64,000 nucleotides of DNA from Marinobacter arenosus (GTDB taxonomy: Bacteria; Pseudomonadota; Gammaproteobacteria; Pseudomonadales; Oleiphilaceae): positions 128,011 to 192,010 of the forward strand of contig NZ_JAHVAO010000004.1 in the NCBI RefSeq assembly GCF_019264345.1. Direction: 5' to 3'. Every line of letters starts with the position of its first letter. Position 1 is the stretch's first letter. Position numbers and translations under genes: made by a program. This document shows, piece by piece, positions 43,801-52,162 of the stretch. The notes below the pieces were generated by a model. That model had not been told where the DNA came from, ran no database searches, and saw only the letters and a program-made list of their open reading frames with translations.

Positions 43801-45161
43801 CGGAGAATGAAGGCCTGCACTATCTGACAGATCCGGCTTATCGCCATCGTTACTACGTCGATCTCTCGCCGCAGGCTGTGGATGTGTTCATGCCGTCAAC
43901 CGCTGGTGGCACTGAGGCGTGGAGAACCGTGTTGATTGGCGGACTGCGCGGCGGCGGCGCGGGCTTGTTCGCACTGGATATCACCAATCCGGCCAACTTT
44001 TCCGAAGCGAACGCCGGCGACTTGGTGCTCTGGGAGTTTGACGATAGCGATCTGGCGCAGCTGAATTATCAGCTGGAGCAGCCGGTGGCCGTCATGATGA
44101 ACAACGACCGGTGGGCTCTTGTAATGGGTAATGGTTTTAATAACGGTGACGGAACCAACTCTGCGGATGATGAAACGGGCTTGCTGATTCTTTATATGGA
44201 TGGAGGCCTGGATGGCACTTGGACCGCTGGCACTGACTACAAGTTCATCAAGGTAGGAGACACTGGTGGGTTGGGCGCCGTCAATGCCATTGATACCGAT
44301 GGGGATCGTGTCGTTGATCGTATCTACGGTGGAGATTTGGAGGGCAATCTCTGGGCATTCGATGTCAGCAGTTCTAACGCTGGGCAATGGGGATCGGCTT
44401 TCGCGGTAACCGGGGCTGATGCCGGCCCCGTGCCTTTGTTCACGGCACCGCTTGTCGACAGCGATGGGGATGGCACAGTCGATACACCGCAGCCCATCGC
44501 CATGCGCCCGCTGGTGTTGAGAAATACACTGTCTCCGCCGGAAACAGAAGGTGGTTCAGGGGAAGACTTCCTGATTTACTTTAGCACCGGGAAATACTTT
44601 GAAAACGGCGACTTGACTGATAATTCTGCGCAAGCGATGTACGGGGTATGGGATCGAGGTGACTCGTCTTTAACCAAAGATGACCTCCAGCAGCAGGTGA
44701 TTGTGACAAGTGGAAATCTAAGAAATATCACAGGTGGCACCATTGACTGGGCGGGAGAAACTGAACGGGAATACGGCTGGTTCATGAACCTTCCGGAAGC
44801 CGGAGAGCGAGGACTGAATTCGCCCAAGTTCCGTGGCGAAGTTCTGTTCTTCGAAACCTATACGCCAAACAGCGATGCCTGTGCATCCGGAGGTAGCAGC
44901 TGGTTTATGTCGGTCAGTATGGATGGGGTCGAGCCACCTTTTGCCGTATTCGATGCGAATAATGACGGAAACATCACGTCGGATGACGGGACCTACGCAG
45001 GTCAGAGAATTTCGGATAGTTCCACTGGGGCCACCGGTATTCTGGGCAATAGCCAGTACTTCCAGAATATAAATGGCGAACCCGATCAGCGAGAGGTTAA
45101 TTATGGCGAAGACACAAACCGGGCTGGTCGTCTTGGCTGGCGTGAGATAATGGACCTCTAA
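40842..45161 (+). CDS. pilY1: Type IV pilus tip adhesin PilY1, enlarged
   Basis: 1439 aa, longer than the 1161-aa P. aeruginosa PilY1. Signal peptide to about residue 22. Von Willebrand A MIDAS DDSGS at 47-51, with its TDG partner only near 613-615. Residues about 255-426 look like an inserted CBM6/malectin-like beta-sandwich: SEDA..., SISFTVPVAGDYQVWIRK, WSWDSVGTATL, RIRARERLVPVDQILISK. The C-terminal half is the PilY1 beta-propeller (GGLRGGGAGLFALDIT) with Asp-rich loops DTDGDRVVD (1151), DSDGDGTVD (1206) and an EF-hand-like loop starting at Asp1371. No pilY2 follows; pilE starts 10 bp later. Probably secreted with the pilus as tip adhesin and mechanosensor. Confidence 0.95.
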   Translation: MRLKLNTLIGSLLLVLPTVGYNAPVTPASQPLFLSQAVKHNIMLGMDDSGSMDFEVLLPTNDGALWLNENGSFVNYNGGFVPGPDLPKYAYLFPNGRSADYANGAAIGSRHAIPPLRAYAFARSPIYNKAYYDPSVTYNTWPSFGTIQYPEYNGTQAPYDPNEYDATDPDTYLNLVADKANTDDRDNWGFDIASEAMVCDAQGTTGTDTDNCDVDANGQKNYSYWPATYWVLDDTSEVQFSPDLVGGESFHTDNSTLLESEDATLLNGYESASQSSTVARGVWTNSASGDDYIASNTGAQNDSPASQYGQASISFTVPVAGDYQVWIRKISKDSDSDSLWVNLEGFGPSASVPSNALTLTSTNNSFSEDASGEYWVKWWQDLKLSNDWSWDSVGTATLNADTSYTIRIRARERLVPVDQILISKVSGSVPSGAMSLQSPPQRVTLNCSGMTAGYYYDFFRRAPGAFDFPGDSDEDYALTPDGRCLKRVEIRSSVSTYASGRTYENELQNFSNWFTYYRRRHQAMRGGLASAFQGIGGVQTGIFWINDQRQVTMYDLNTVSSKEAFLSDVYDHVNSGGTALRSALNHARTQYERTGEGAPITKECQKNFTLLFTDGYATDTGFSDADIGNADGSAGSPYQDSYSNTLADIAYQMATTNPRADLTPAGQVAVPAACSEDNPPAYLDCNTNLHVNTYTVGLGAKGTVLGNGYSNVRGAYDSPPTWPDVSATSDLTQIDDLYHAAVNGKGEIYNAQSPAQLQSALSGSIRNIISSLGSASGVTFNSATLESDSLIFSALFNSTSWSGNVEARALNPTNGSIATTRSWSAADELENQLPSNRVILTYSNDGNDGVAFQWANLDTGQQADLSMGPGGSADDLGDERVAYLRGATTLEGQQFRNRDRKLGDIVNSTPLFVGPPRMNWPDAEPFGTEALRYSAFRGNATNVARTAMVYVGANDGMLHGFKAVESSADGGGDELLAYVPRSIFSASENEGLHYLTDPAYRHRYYVDLSPQAVDVFMPSTAGGTEAWRTVLIGGLRGGGAGLFALDITNPANFSEANAGDLVLWEFDDSDLAQLNYQLEQPVAVMMNNDRWALVMGNGFNNGDGTNSADDETGLLILYMDGGLDGTWTAGTDYKFIKVGDTGGLGAVNAIDTDGDRVVDRIYGGDLEGNLWAFDVSSSNAGQWGSAFAVTGADAGPVPLFTAPLVDSDGDGTVDTPQPIAMRPLVLRNTLSPPETEGGSGEDFLIYFSTGKYFENGDLTDNSAQAMYGVWDRGDSSLTKDDLQQQVIVTSGNLRNITGGTIDWAGETEREYGWFMNLPEAGERGLNSPKFRGEVLFFETYTPNSDACASGGSSWFMSVSMDGVEPPFAVFDANNDGNITSDDGTYAGQRISDSSTGATGILGNSQYFQNINGEPDQREVNYGEDTNRAGRLGWREIMDL

Positions 45162-45171
45162 GGGGTAATCG

Positions 45172-45639
45172 ATGCATTACAAGAAAACGAAAGGTTTTAC
45201 GTTGATTGAACTGATGATCGTGGTGGCGATCATCGGCATCATTGCTGCGATTGCCTATCCCAGTTATCTGGAGCAGGTAAAAAGCACGAGGCGAGGCGAC
45301 GCGCAGGGGGCTCTCATGTCCTTTGCCAGCGCAATGGAGCGGTATTATACCCAGAATGGCGATTATCTCGGGGCGGCGGGTAGCGGTAGCGCGATCAGTG
45401 CGACACTCACGGCTCCCAATGCGAGCGTCTTCCCAAGCGAAGCTCCTGTGGATGGCAGTACCAAGTTTTATGATCTTCGGGTTTACGACTTGCAAAGCAA
45501 CTCTTTTATTTTGAGAGCTATACCAAAAGGGGCACAGGCCGGAGACGGCTTCCTGCAATTATCCTCCACTGGCGCCCGTGCATGGGACCAGAATAACGCA
45601 AGTGGGATAGAGGCAGGCGAAGATACCTGGTCGAAGTAA
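45172..45639 (+). CDS. pilE: Minor pilin PilE
   Basis: 155 aa. KTKG then FTLIELMIVVAIIGIIAAIAYPSY, a textbook type IV pilin N-terminus with Glu5, followed by the PilE-type AMERYYTQNGDY segment. It lacks the C-terminal disulfide pair of a major pilin. Last gene of the fimU operon, closed by a terminator. Confidence 0.94.
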   Translation: MHYKKTKGFTLIELMIVVAIIGIIAAIAYPSYLEQVKSTRRGDAQGALMSFASAMERYYTQNGDYLGAAGSGSAISATLTAPNASVFPSEAPVDGSTKFYDLRVYDLQSNSFILRAIPKGAQAGDGFLQLSSTGARAWDQNNASGIEAGEDTWSK

Positions 45640-45661
45640 GCCTGTGTTGATGAAAGCTCGG

Positions 45662-45684
45662 GGGCGTTTGATACGCCCTTTTTT
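45662..45684 (+). terminator. Rho-independent terminator after pilE
   Basis: Stem GGGCGT / ACGCCC, 5-nt loop, T6. It touches the 3' end of convergent fimT. Confidence 0.85.
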
Positions 45685-46246
45685 AGCTGCAGTCGATGGG
45701 GTTTCCATTGCTATTCTCGACTATTCCATCCCCATCCTGATCAATGGATTGACGTACCCTGCCTCCCCTGTTGATTACAAGTTGTCGGGCGATCGTCATA
45801 TCTCCATTTGAGGGACACCAGATCATATTCCCGATAGCATAATTTGCGATTCCTGTGGGCATGAATCGAAAGTAGGGGCGTGAAGAGGTGTTTGCAATCC
45901 ATTGTCCGCCATGGGAAGGGGGGGCGATTCGAATTATTTGTCCGGCGTTACCCAGTGTTTTACTGGCTCCTGGATCCCGGAAAACCGTTATCTCGCCAGA
46001 CCAATCGTTAGCGCATTCGTCGTTCTCGTCCAGAGGGCAAACGGTCACAGTCGTCTGCGCCATGATGGCGCTATTTCTTGCTAGGTTAACAAGAGCGATC
46101 ATGTCGCTGACGGCCGTATGCCGCTGGGCATTCTTTACGAGTCGACCCATGGACGGAATCGCGAAGGTTGCTATTGCTGACACAATGACGAGCGTAATCA
46201 GCAACTCCAAAAGAGTGAAGCCGCCAATCCGGTTGTTGGAATTCAT
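45683..46246 (-). CDS. fimT: FimT-like minor pilin
   Basis: 187 aa. IGG then FTLLELLITLVIVSAIATFA with Glu5, GspH/FimT-type body with cysteines (TVCPLDENDEC, MIWCPS, IDCS). The C-terminus has an Asp-rich loop DQDGDGIVE (169-177). In Legionella and related species FimT binds DNA during uptake; the basic C-terminal ARQLVINRGGRVRQS could serve that, but this is inference. Opposite strand to the main pilin operon, 78 bp downstream of pilR. Confidence 0.9.
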   Translation of the reverse strand: MNSNNRIGGFTLLELLITLVIVSAIATFAIPSMGRLVKNAQRHTAVSDMIALVNLARNSAIMAQTTVTVCPLDENDECANDWSGEITVFRDPGASKTLGNAGQIIRIAPPSHGGQWIANTSSRPYFRFMPTGIANYAIGNMIWCPSNGDMTIARQLVINRGGRVRQSIDQDGDGIVENSNGNPIDCS

Positions 46247-46324
46247 CTGACAGTTCCTTTGTCTTTTTCTTTCACGAATTGCTTGGGCATCCTGCCCAAT
46301 CGCACATTACCGTATTGTGAGGGC

Positions 46325-47713
46325 TTACTCCATCCCCAACTTCTTCAACCGATATCTAAGAGCCCGGAAACTAATCCCCAGCCTCTTTGCCGCCGCCGTC
46401 TTGTTCCAGCGGGTAGCCTCGAGGGCCTTTTCAATTGTCTGCCGTTCGATGGTCTCAAGATACCCCTCAAGGTCAATTTCGCCCTCGGGCACCTGAATGC
46501 TTTTTCCATCCGTTGTACCATTACCGCCGCTCAGTACCGCCGCCGGCGTTGACGGCTGCATGCCATTACCAAGATGAAGGTCGTCAGCATCGATCGCGTC
46601 GTCGTCACACAAGGTGAACGCGCGTTCCAGGGCGTTCTCAAGCTCCCGGACGTTGCCGGGGAAGTCGTAGCTCTGAAGTCGTTCCAGAGCCTTCGATGTC
46701 AGAGTCGCGGGCTCACACTCGTATTCCCGTGCAATTCTCTCAAGAATGTGGTCAGCCAGCAGGCTAATGTCATCGGCCCGTTCCCGAAGTGGCGGCACGG
46801 CAAGCTCAATGACGTTAATCCGGTAGAAAAGGTCCTGCCGGAAACTACCTTCCTGAACCAGTTCCGGCAGGTGTTTATGGGTCGCGCTGAGCACGCGGAT
46901 ATCTACAGGAACTTCTTTGGTGTCGCCAACCGGTCTGACCGCCTTTTCCTGGATCGCCCGTAGCAACTTGACCTGCATTGCGAGTGGCAGGTCGGCCACC
47001 TCGTCAAGAAAGAGCGTTCCCCCGTTGGCAGAGCGGAACAGACCGTCCTTGTTTTCCACTGCGCCGGTAAAGCTGCCTTTTTTGTGGCCGAAGAATTCAC
47101 TTTCCATGAGTTCGGACGGAATAGCACCGCAGTTGACGGCAATGAAGGGCCCATCCCGGCGCGGCCCCTGGAGGTGGATCATCCTCGCAACCAGTTCCTT
47201 ACCGCTGCCCGATTCCCCGCTGATGAACACCGGTGCCTGACTTCTTGCCAGTTTTCTTGTCTGGTTCCGCAGCTTCCGGATTTGAGGAGAGTTGCCCAGT
47301 AACAGGCCTGGCTCATCCTCTCCATCGTCCTGTTCTGCCTTGGGTTGAGACAGTTTCAGTGCACTGCTCACCAGTTCACGCAACCTCGGCAGTTCCACAG
47401 GTTTGGAGACAAAATCAAACGCGCCCGCCTTCAGGGACTCGATTGCCGTATCCATGTTGCCGTAGGCGGTAATCACGGCAACCGGTGTTGCCGATGCGTG
47501 TTGCTGGATCCACTGCACGAGCTCAATGCCATTTCCGTCGGGAAGGTTCATATCGGTGAGGCAGAGATGGAAGCTATTTTCTTCCAGCAGCTTTCGCGCG
47601 CCACCTAGGTCTGGAGCCGTCATGGCCTTGATGCCCATTCGGGTCAGCGTAATTTCGAGCAGATCCCGAATGTCTGGTTCGTCATCAACAATCAGAGCAG
47701 AGTGCGTAGTCAT
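46325..47713 (-). CDS. pilR: Sigma-54 response regulator PilR
   Basis: NtrC-type activator of the major pilin gene. 462 aa. Receiver domain with phospho-acceptor Asp54 (LCLTDMNLPDG), AAA+ domain with Walker A GESGSGKE, the sigma-54-contact loop KKGSFTGA and LFLDEVADL, then a C-terminal Fis-type helix-turn-helix (AAAKRLGISFRALRYRLKK). Partner kinase pilS lies 56 bp upstream on the same strand. Confidence 0.96.
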   Translation of the reverse strand: MTTHSALIVDDEPDIRDLLEITLTRMGIKAMTAPDLGGARKLLEENSFHLCLTDMNLPDGNGIELVQWIQQHASATPVAVITAYGNMDTAIESLKAGAFDFVSKPVELPRLRELVSSALKLSQPKAEQDDGEDEPGLLLGNSPQIRKLRNQTRKLARSQAPVFISGESGSGKELVARMIHLQGPRRDGPFIAVNCGAIPSELMESEFFGHKKGSFTGAVENKDGLFRSANGGTLFLDEVADLPLAMQVKLLRAIQEKAVRPVGDTKEVPVDIRVLSATHKHLPELVQEGSFRQDLFYRINVIELAVPPLRERADDISLLADHILERIAREYECEPATLTSKALERLQSYDFPGNVRELENALERAFTLCDDDAIDADDLHLGNGMQPSTPAAVLSGGNGTTDGKSIQVPEGEIDLEGYLETIERQTIEKALEATRWNKTAAAKRLGISFRALRYRLKKLGME

Positions 47714-47769
47714 CGTTATTTATCAGTTCCATGTCGTTCTTCAGACGCTCGATCTCCGCCGGCGCCGGT

Positions 47770-49413
47770 TCAGATGAGCCGCCCCGGATGGGCAAAAGTA
47801 AGGCGGAAGCAGCAGCCCGGCTGGTTGTCTTCCACCAGAGAAAGATGGGCTTGATTAGCCTCGCACAGTTCCCGGGCCAGATAAAGGCCAAGGCCTGTTC
47901 CGCTCTTGTCGGTGGTGAAAAAGGGTTCGAAGACTGAATTCTGGTGCTCAGGCGCTATACCCGGACCCGAATCCCGGACCTCAACGTAGGCCCGCTCGCC
48001 GTCCACCGTTGCGCCAGCGTGAAGCGAGATCTTACGCTCGCCCGTTTGCTGATGGCTGTAGCGCAGTCCGTTATCGCAGAGGTTTACCATGACCTGCTCG
48101 ATCTGACTCTTGTCGAACCGTGCCAAGGGCACATCAGGATCCACGGTAAGGTCGATGATGGAGTGGGCGGCAACCTCGTCCTGGGTCTGAAGGTAGTCCG
48201 CCTTGAATTCCTCCAGCCATGGCTCGACCTTGATGAGGTCGGTATGGGCGGCGCGCCGACGGGAAAGGTCGAGGACATTTTCCACGATGCCGTTCACTCG
48301 GCGGGAGTGGCGACGGATGATATCCAGCATCTGGTGGTCACCCTGGTCAAGGTGAGGCGATTCTTCCATGAGCTGGGCCGCGTGACTGATTGCGCCCAGG
48401 GGATTGCGTATCTCGTGCGCGATACCCGCGGTCAGGCGCCCGAGAGAGGCCAGTTTCATCTGTTGTGCCTGCTGGGTGACTTTGCTCATGTCCTCAATAA
48501 AAACGAGTATCTGGTCACCACGATTCTGGTCCAGCTGTGTAAAGTTAGCCTGGAGAGCGGGGGAGGTAGGAAAGGGCTGGAACGGCTCGATTCGGCGAGT
48601 GGGGTCTTTCATCCAGGATTCCAGTCCAAGCTTCAGCGGTTGGGGCAGAATCCGGGGAGTGACCGATTGACCGCTATCTTTTGTAGGCGCCCCAAACAGA
48701 AGTTCTTCTGCAGCAGCGTTGGCCAACCGTATCTGGCCATATCGGTCCAGAACCAGAATGCCGGTTCGCATGCGCTGGATAATCTGCTGATTGATCTGCT
48801 CGAGCTCGGCGATGCTTTGGGCACGGCTGCTGGCCAGGGCTTCACTGCGCATCATGCGCCGGGAGATATATTGCAGGGCAAACGCGGTCGCAAAGTACAG
48901 GATGCCGAGGGAGCCGGCTCGAACAATATCATCACCCGACTCACCCAGAGTCAGCACCGCCCAGCCGGAAATTCCCAACGAACAGAGGGCGGCAAGTGCG
49001 GCGTAGAAAATCCCCAGCCGGCTGGGGGTCAGAATGTTCCCTGCGGCAACGGAAACAATGACCAGGTTAGCAAGCCCGTTGGTGATGCCGGTACTGGTGA
49101 ACAAGAGCCAGTGCATCACCAGAATGTCCAGCAGGATCGAGAGCGTGATGTGGCGCTGACTGGGCCTGAAACCAGCGAAGATGATCAGGGCAATGAACGT
49201 GTTCAGGCCCAGATAGCCGGCGACGCCCGCCTGATAATAGTCCAGTAACCGGAACCGGGTATCGAAATTGGCGGGGTCCACAAAAAGCAGGCCCAGCAGC
49301 ATCAGGCTGACGACCAGCCGGTAGTGATTATAAACGCGAAACAGCTTTACCTGCTGCTGGTCTGAAGGCGTTTGTGCGCTGGCATTCGCCAGTGAAGCTT
49401 GTTCTACTGCCAT
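47770..49413 (-). CDS. pilS: Sensor histidine kinase PilS
   Basis: 547 aa. Six hydrophobic segments in the first ~200 residues, a PAS-like domain (GILVLDRYGQIRLANAAAEELL), then the phospho-acceptor His at about 333 in GIAHEIRNPLGA and a C-terminal ATPase with GTGLGLYLARELCEANQ. In P. aeruginosa PilS senses pilin levels in the membrane and controls PilR. Divergent from nadE. Confidence 0.95.
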   Translation of the reverse strand: MAVEQASLANASAQTPSDQQQVKLFRVYNHYRLVVSLMLLGLLFVDPANFDTRFRLLDYYQAGVAGYLGLNTFIALIIFAGFRPSQRHITLSILLDILVMHWLLFTSTGITNGLANLVIVSVAAGNILTPSRLGIFYAALAALCSLGISGWAVLTLGESGDDIVRAGSLGILYFATAFALQYISRRMMRSEALASSRAQSIAELEQINQQIIQRMRTGILVLDRYGQIRLANAAAEELLFGAPTKDSGQSVTPRILPQPLKLGLESWMKDPTRRIEPFQPFPTSPALQANFTQLDQNRGDQILVFIEDMSKVTQQAQQMKLASLGRLTAGIAHEIRNPLGAISHAAQLMEESPHLDQGDHQMLDIIRRHSRRVNGIVENVLDLSRRRAAHTDLIKVEPWLEEFKADYLQTQDEVAAHSIIDLTVDPDVPLARFDKSQIEQVMVNLCDNGLRYSHQQTGERKISLHAGATVDGERAYVEVRDSGPGIAPEHQNSVFEPFFTTDKSGTGLGLYLARELCEANQAHLSLVEDNQPGCCFRLTFAHPGRLI

Positions 49414-49465
49414 GATTTGTCGGGATCCGCAGGTGGTTCGGGAGAAATCCTCGCGCTTGGGGGGT

Positions 49466-49471
49466 TATAAT
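49466..49471 (+). promoter_or_regulatory. Candidate -10 box for nadE
   Basis: Perfect TATAAT 36 bp upstream of the nadE ATG in the pilS-nadE divergent gap. No convincing -35 at 16-18 bp. Confidence 0.45.
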
Positions 49472-49507
49472 AGCCTTTTCGTGGCAATGAGTTACAGGAG
49501 CCAAATT

Positions 49508-51172
49508 ATGTCCGTTTCCGGGAATGCAGCGTCCCCTCAAACTTTCCCCAAGAAATTGCGGGTCGTCATGGCCCAGCTTGATTTTCTGGTGGGCGATATT
49601 CCCGGGAATACGGATCTCATCATGAAGGCGACTCGACGGGCAGAGGATGAGCATCAGGCGGACATCGTGGTGTTTCCGGAACTGTGTCTGACGGGGTATC
49701 CGCCAGAGGATCTGCTGCTCAGGCCGAGTCTTGAGGTTCGGGTCCAAGAGGCTCTGCAAAGGTTGCGGGAAGAAAGCTTCGGGCCTGCCATTGTTATTGG
49801 CGCCCCTCTCAGGGAAGGCGCTCTGCTCTACAACGCGGCTGTTGTTATCCAGGACGGCACTGTGACCGGCCGCTATTTCAAGCGGTTTCCGCCTAACTAT
49901 CAGGTCTTTGACGAGAAGCGGTATTTCGCCGAGGGCAGGGATGTGGTGACGCTGGATATCCACGGTGTGCCCGTGGGCATTACGGTGTGCGAAGACCTCT
50001 GGAAAGATGGCCCCGTTGAAGAGGCCGCGGCAGCCGGTGCGCGCTTGATCCTGAATCTCAATGCCTCGCCCTTTGACGTTGACAAGCAGGCTCGTCGGAA
50101 GGCATTGCTGGAGCGTAAATCCCGAGAGAATCTCGTCAGCATCGTCTACGTTAACCTCGTCGGGGGACAGGATGAGCTGGTATTCGACGGCGGATCCATG
50201 GTGTTTGATCACTCTGGTGTGCTTTCGGTTGAGGCACCGCAGTTCGAGGAAGGGCTTTTCCCGGTCGATTTCCTCTGTGAGCATCATTGCCAGCCGGTTT
50301 CCCGTCCCTTGCCCAGCGAGCCTTCCCTGGAAGAAAACGTTTACAGTGCCCTGGTGACTGGTGTCCGAGATTATGTGAACAAGAATGGCTTCAAGTCAGT
50401 GGTGCTTGGGCTCTCGGGCGGTATTGATTCCGCCGTCACCCTGGCGGTGGCGGTCGATGCGCTCGGCAAGGATCGGGTGCGGGCCGTTATGATGCCGTTC
50501 CGGTACACCTCCAGCATGAGTCTGGAGGATGCCGAGGCCGAGGCTTTGGCATTAGGTGTGCAGTACGATGTGTTTTCCATTGAGCCGATGTATGACGCTT
50601 TCATGGCAACTCTCGCCGGACCTTTCGAAGGCACTCGCCCTGACACCACGGAAGAGAACCTACAGGCACGTTTGCGCGGCGTGCTACTGATGTCCCTCTC
50701 CAACAAGTTTGGTTCGCTGGTCCTCACCACGGGCAACAAGAGTGAGATGGCGGTGGGCTATTCAACACTGTACGGCGATATGGCGGGGGGATTCGATGTC
50801 CTCAAGGATGTGCCCAAGACTCTCGTTTTTCGCTTGGCCAAATACCGCAATACCGTGTCTCAGGTGATTCCGGATCGCGTCATTACCCGCCCCCCGTCAG
50901 CAGAACTGGCACCGGATCAGAAGGACGAGGACAGCCTGCCGGGCTACGATGTCCTCGACCAGATCCTGAATCTTTACGTTGAACGGGATTTCAGTGCCGA
51001 TGCCATTGTTGCCGAAGGGTTTGATCGTGTCGATGTGGACCGGGTGATTCGCTTGGTGGATATCAATGAGTACAAGCGTCGGCAGGCACCGATTGGCGTC
51101 AGAATTACAGAGCGGGGTTTTGGAAAGGATCGCCGCTATCCCATCACCAACGGATGGAAGAGCGGCAAGTGA
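49508..51172 (+). CDS. nadE: Glutamine-dependent NAD+ synthetase
   Basis: Amidates deamido-NAD to NAD+. 554 aa, two-domain type: an N-terminal nitrilase-like amidase with the Glu-Lys-Cys set (VVFPELCLTGYPPED, YFKRFPP, TVCEDLW) releases ammonia, and a C-terminal synthetase has the PP-loop LGLSGGIDSA. ATG at 49508 has AGGAG exactly 7 nt upstream; the open frame reaches back to 49412 inside pilS without support. Confidence 0.96.
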   Translation: MSVSGNAASPQTFPKKLRVVMAQLDFLVGDIPGNTDLIMKATRRAEDEHQADIVVFPELCLTGYPPEDLLLRPSLEVRVQEALQRLREESFGPAIVIGAPLREGALLYNAAVVIQDGTVTGRYFKRFPPNYQVFDEKRYFAEGRDVVTLDIHGVPVGITVCEDLWKDGPVEEAAAAGARLILNLNASPFDVDKQARRKALLERKSRENLVSIVYVNLVGGQDELVFDGGSMVFDHSGVLSVEAPQFEEGLFPVDFLCEHHCQPVSRPLPSEPSLEENVYSALVTGVRDYVNKNGFKSVVLGLSGGIDSAVTLAVAVDALGKDRVRAVMMPFRYTSSMSLEDAEAEALALGVQYDVFSIEPMYDAFMATLAGPFEGTRPDTTEENLQARLRGVLLMSLSNKFGSLVLTTGNKSEMAVGYSTLYGDMAGGFDVLKDVPKTLVFRLAKYRNTVSQVIPDRVITRPPSAELAPDQKDEDSLPGYDVLDQILNLYVERDFSADAIVAEGFDRVDVDRVIRLVDINEYKRRQAPIGVRITERGFGKDRRYPITNGWKSGK

Positions 51173-51194
51173 CGTTGGTGATGCCGTAACCTGT

Positions 51195-52028
51195 TTATTC
51201 GTCGCCCATGAGGCCGAACGTGACAACGCTGGACAAGGAGCGGTTTTCGCCCTTCAGCACGTCGGCCTCAAACTCCCCATCCTCATTGAATGCCTCACTC
51301 TTGGGGAAGTTGGTCCGCAGCAAGGCGACCGCGTCCTCGGCACCTTTCTTGAGATCGAGGAAGCGGAACGTCTCCGCCATGATGATGAGCGCCTCTTCAA
51401 CCACCGGCGACGTGGGATAGTTTTCCACCACATAGCGCGCCCGGTTGTTGGCAGCCACGTAGGCTTCGCGCTTGATGTAATAGCGTGCGGCGAATATTTC
51501 CAGTTGCGCCATTCGATTGCGGATGGCAATCATGCGCTGGCGTGCATCGGCTACGTACTGGCTGTCCGGATACCGATTCAGTAATTCGGAAAAGTCCCGA
51601 AAGGCCTGACTTTGCTCACCGGGATCCCGTGCGGCGACATCGATCGGAAAATAGCGTGCTGCCAGGCCGATGTCGAGGTTGTAGGAGGCAAGGCCGCGCA
51701 TGTAAAGCGCGTAGTCTGCGTGGTCGCTCTGGGGGTTGAGCCGGAGAAAACGGTCTGCGGCGGCACGGGCACCCTCCAGGTCAAGGTTCTGATAGCGGGC
51801 GTAAATCAGGTCAAGCTGGGCCTGCTCGGCATAGCGGCCGAAGGGGTAGTAGGTCTCGAGTGAGTCGAGGTTTTCTTCGGCTTCGTTGAAATTGCCGGAG
51901 TTCATCGCCTCACGGGCATTGTCGTAGTAGGTCTTCTCCGGCAGTACTTCTTCCTCCTGGTTGGAGGCGCACGCACTGACCAACACCACCAGTGTGGCCA
52001 GTAGGAGTAAACGGACAACTGATCTCAT
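51195..52028 (-). CDS. bamD: Outer membrane assembly lipoprotein BamD
   Basis: Essential member of the BAM complex that folds outer-membrane proteins. 277 aa. Lipobox LVSAC with Cys20, then TPR-like repeats (YDNAREAMNSGNFNEAEENL, YPFGRYAEQAQLDLIYARYQ). The start at 52028 gives a proper lipoprotein signal; the longer frame to 52169 is dismissed. Divergent from rluD, the same arrangement as in E. coli. Confidence 0.96.
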   Translation of the reverse strand: MRSVVRLLLLATLVVLVSACASNQEEEVLPEKTYYDNAREAMNSGNFNEAEENLDSLETYYPFGRYAEQAQLDLIYARYQNLDLEGARAAADRFLRLNPQSDHADYALYMRGLASYNLDIGLAARYFPIDVAARDPGEQSQAFRDFSELLNRYPDSQYVADARQRMIAIRNRMAQLEIFAARYYIKREAYVAANNRARYVVENYPTSPVVEEALIIMAETFRFLDLKKGAEDAVALLRTNFPKSEAFNEDGEFEADVLKGENRSLSSVVTFGLMGDE

Positions 52029-52069
52029 GCCGGAATCCCGTATAATGTCGATAAATTCAAAAGAGGGCC

Positions 52070-52098
52070 ATTGTAGCGGGGAAGACGCCGTATGTGCA
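52070..52098 (-). promoter_or_regulatory. Candidate promoter for bamD
   Basis: Minus strand: TGCACA (52098-52093), 17-bp spacer, TACAAT (52075-52070), about 45 bp before bamD. A plus-strand TATAAT at 52041-52046 might serve rluD, but no -35 is apparent. Confidence 0.5.
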
Positions 52099-52162
52099 GA
52101 CTGTGCCTCTTGGTTTGAAAAATTCTTTCCGAAACGTAACACACACCGGCCCCGGGGGCTTA

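Noticed and set aside
46283..46299. TTGGGC / GCCCAA hairpin between fimT and pilR as terminator
   Set aside because: Short stem and no T-run on the minus strand, so unsupported.
47084..47110. GSFTGA instead of GAFTGA in PilR as a defect
   Set aside because: Ser at this position is, as far as I recall, common in PilR-type activators and not expected to abolish sigma-54 contact.
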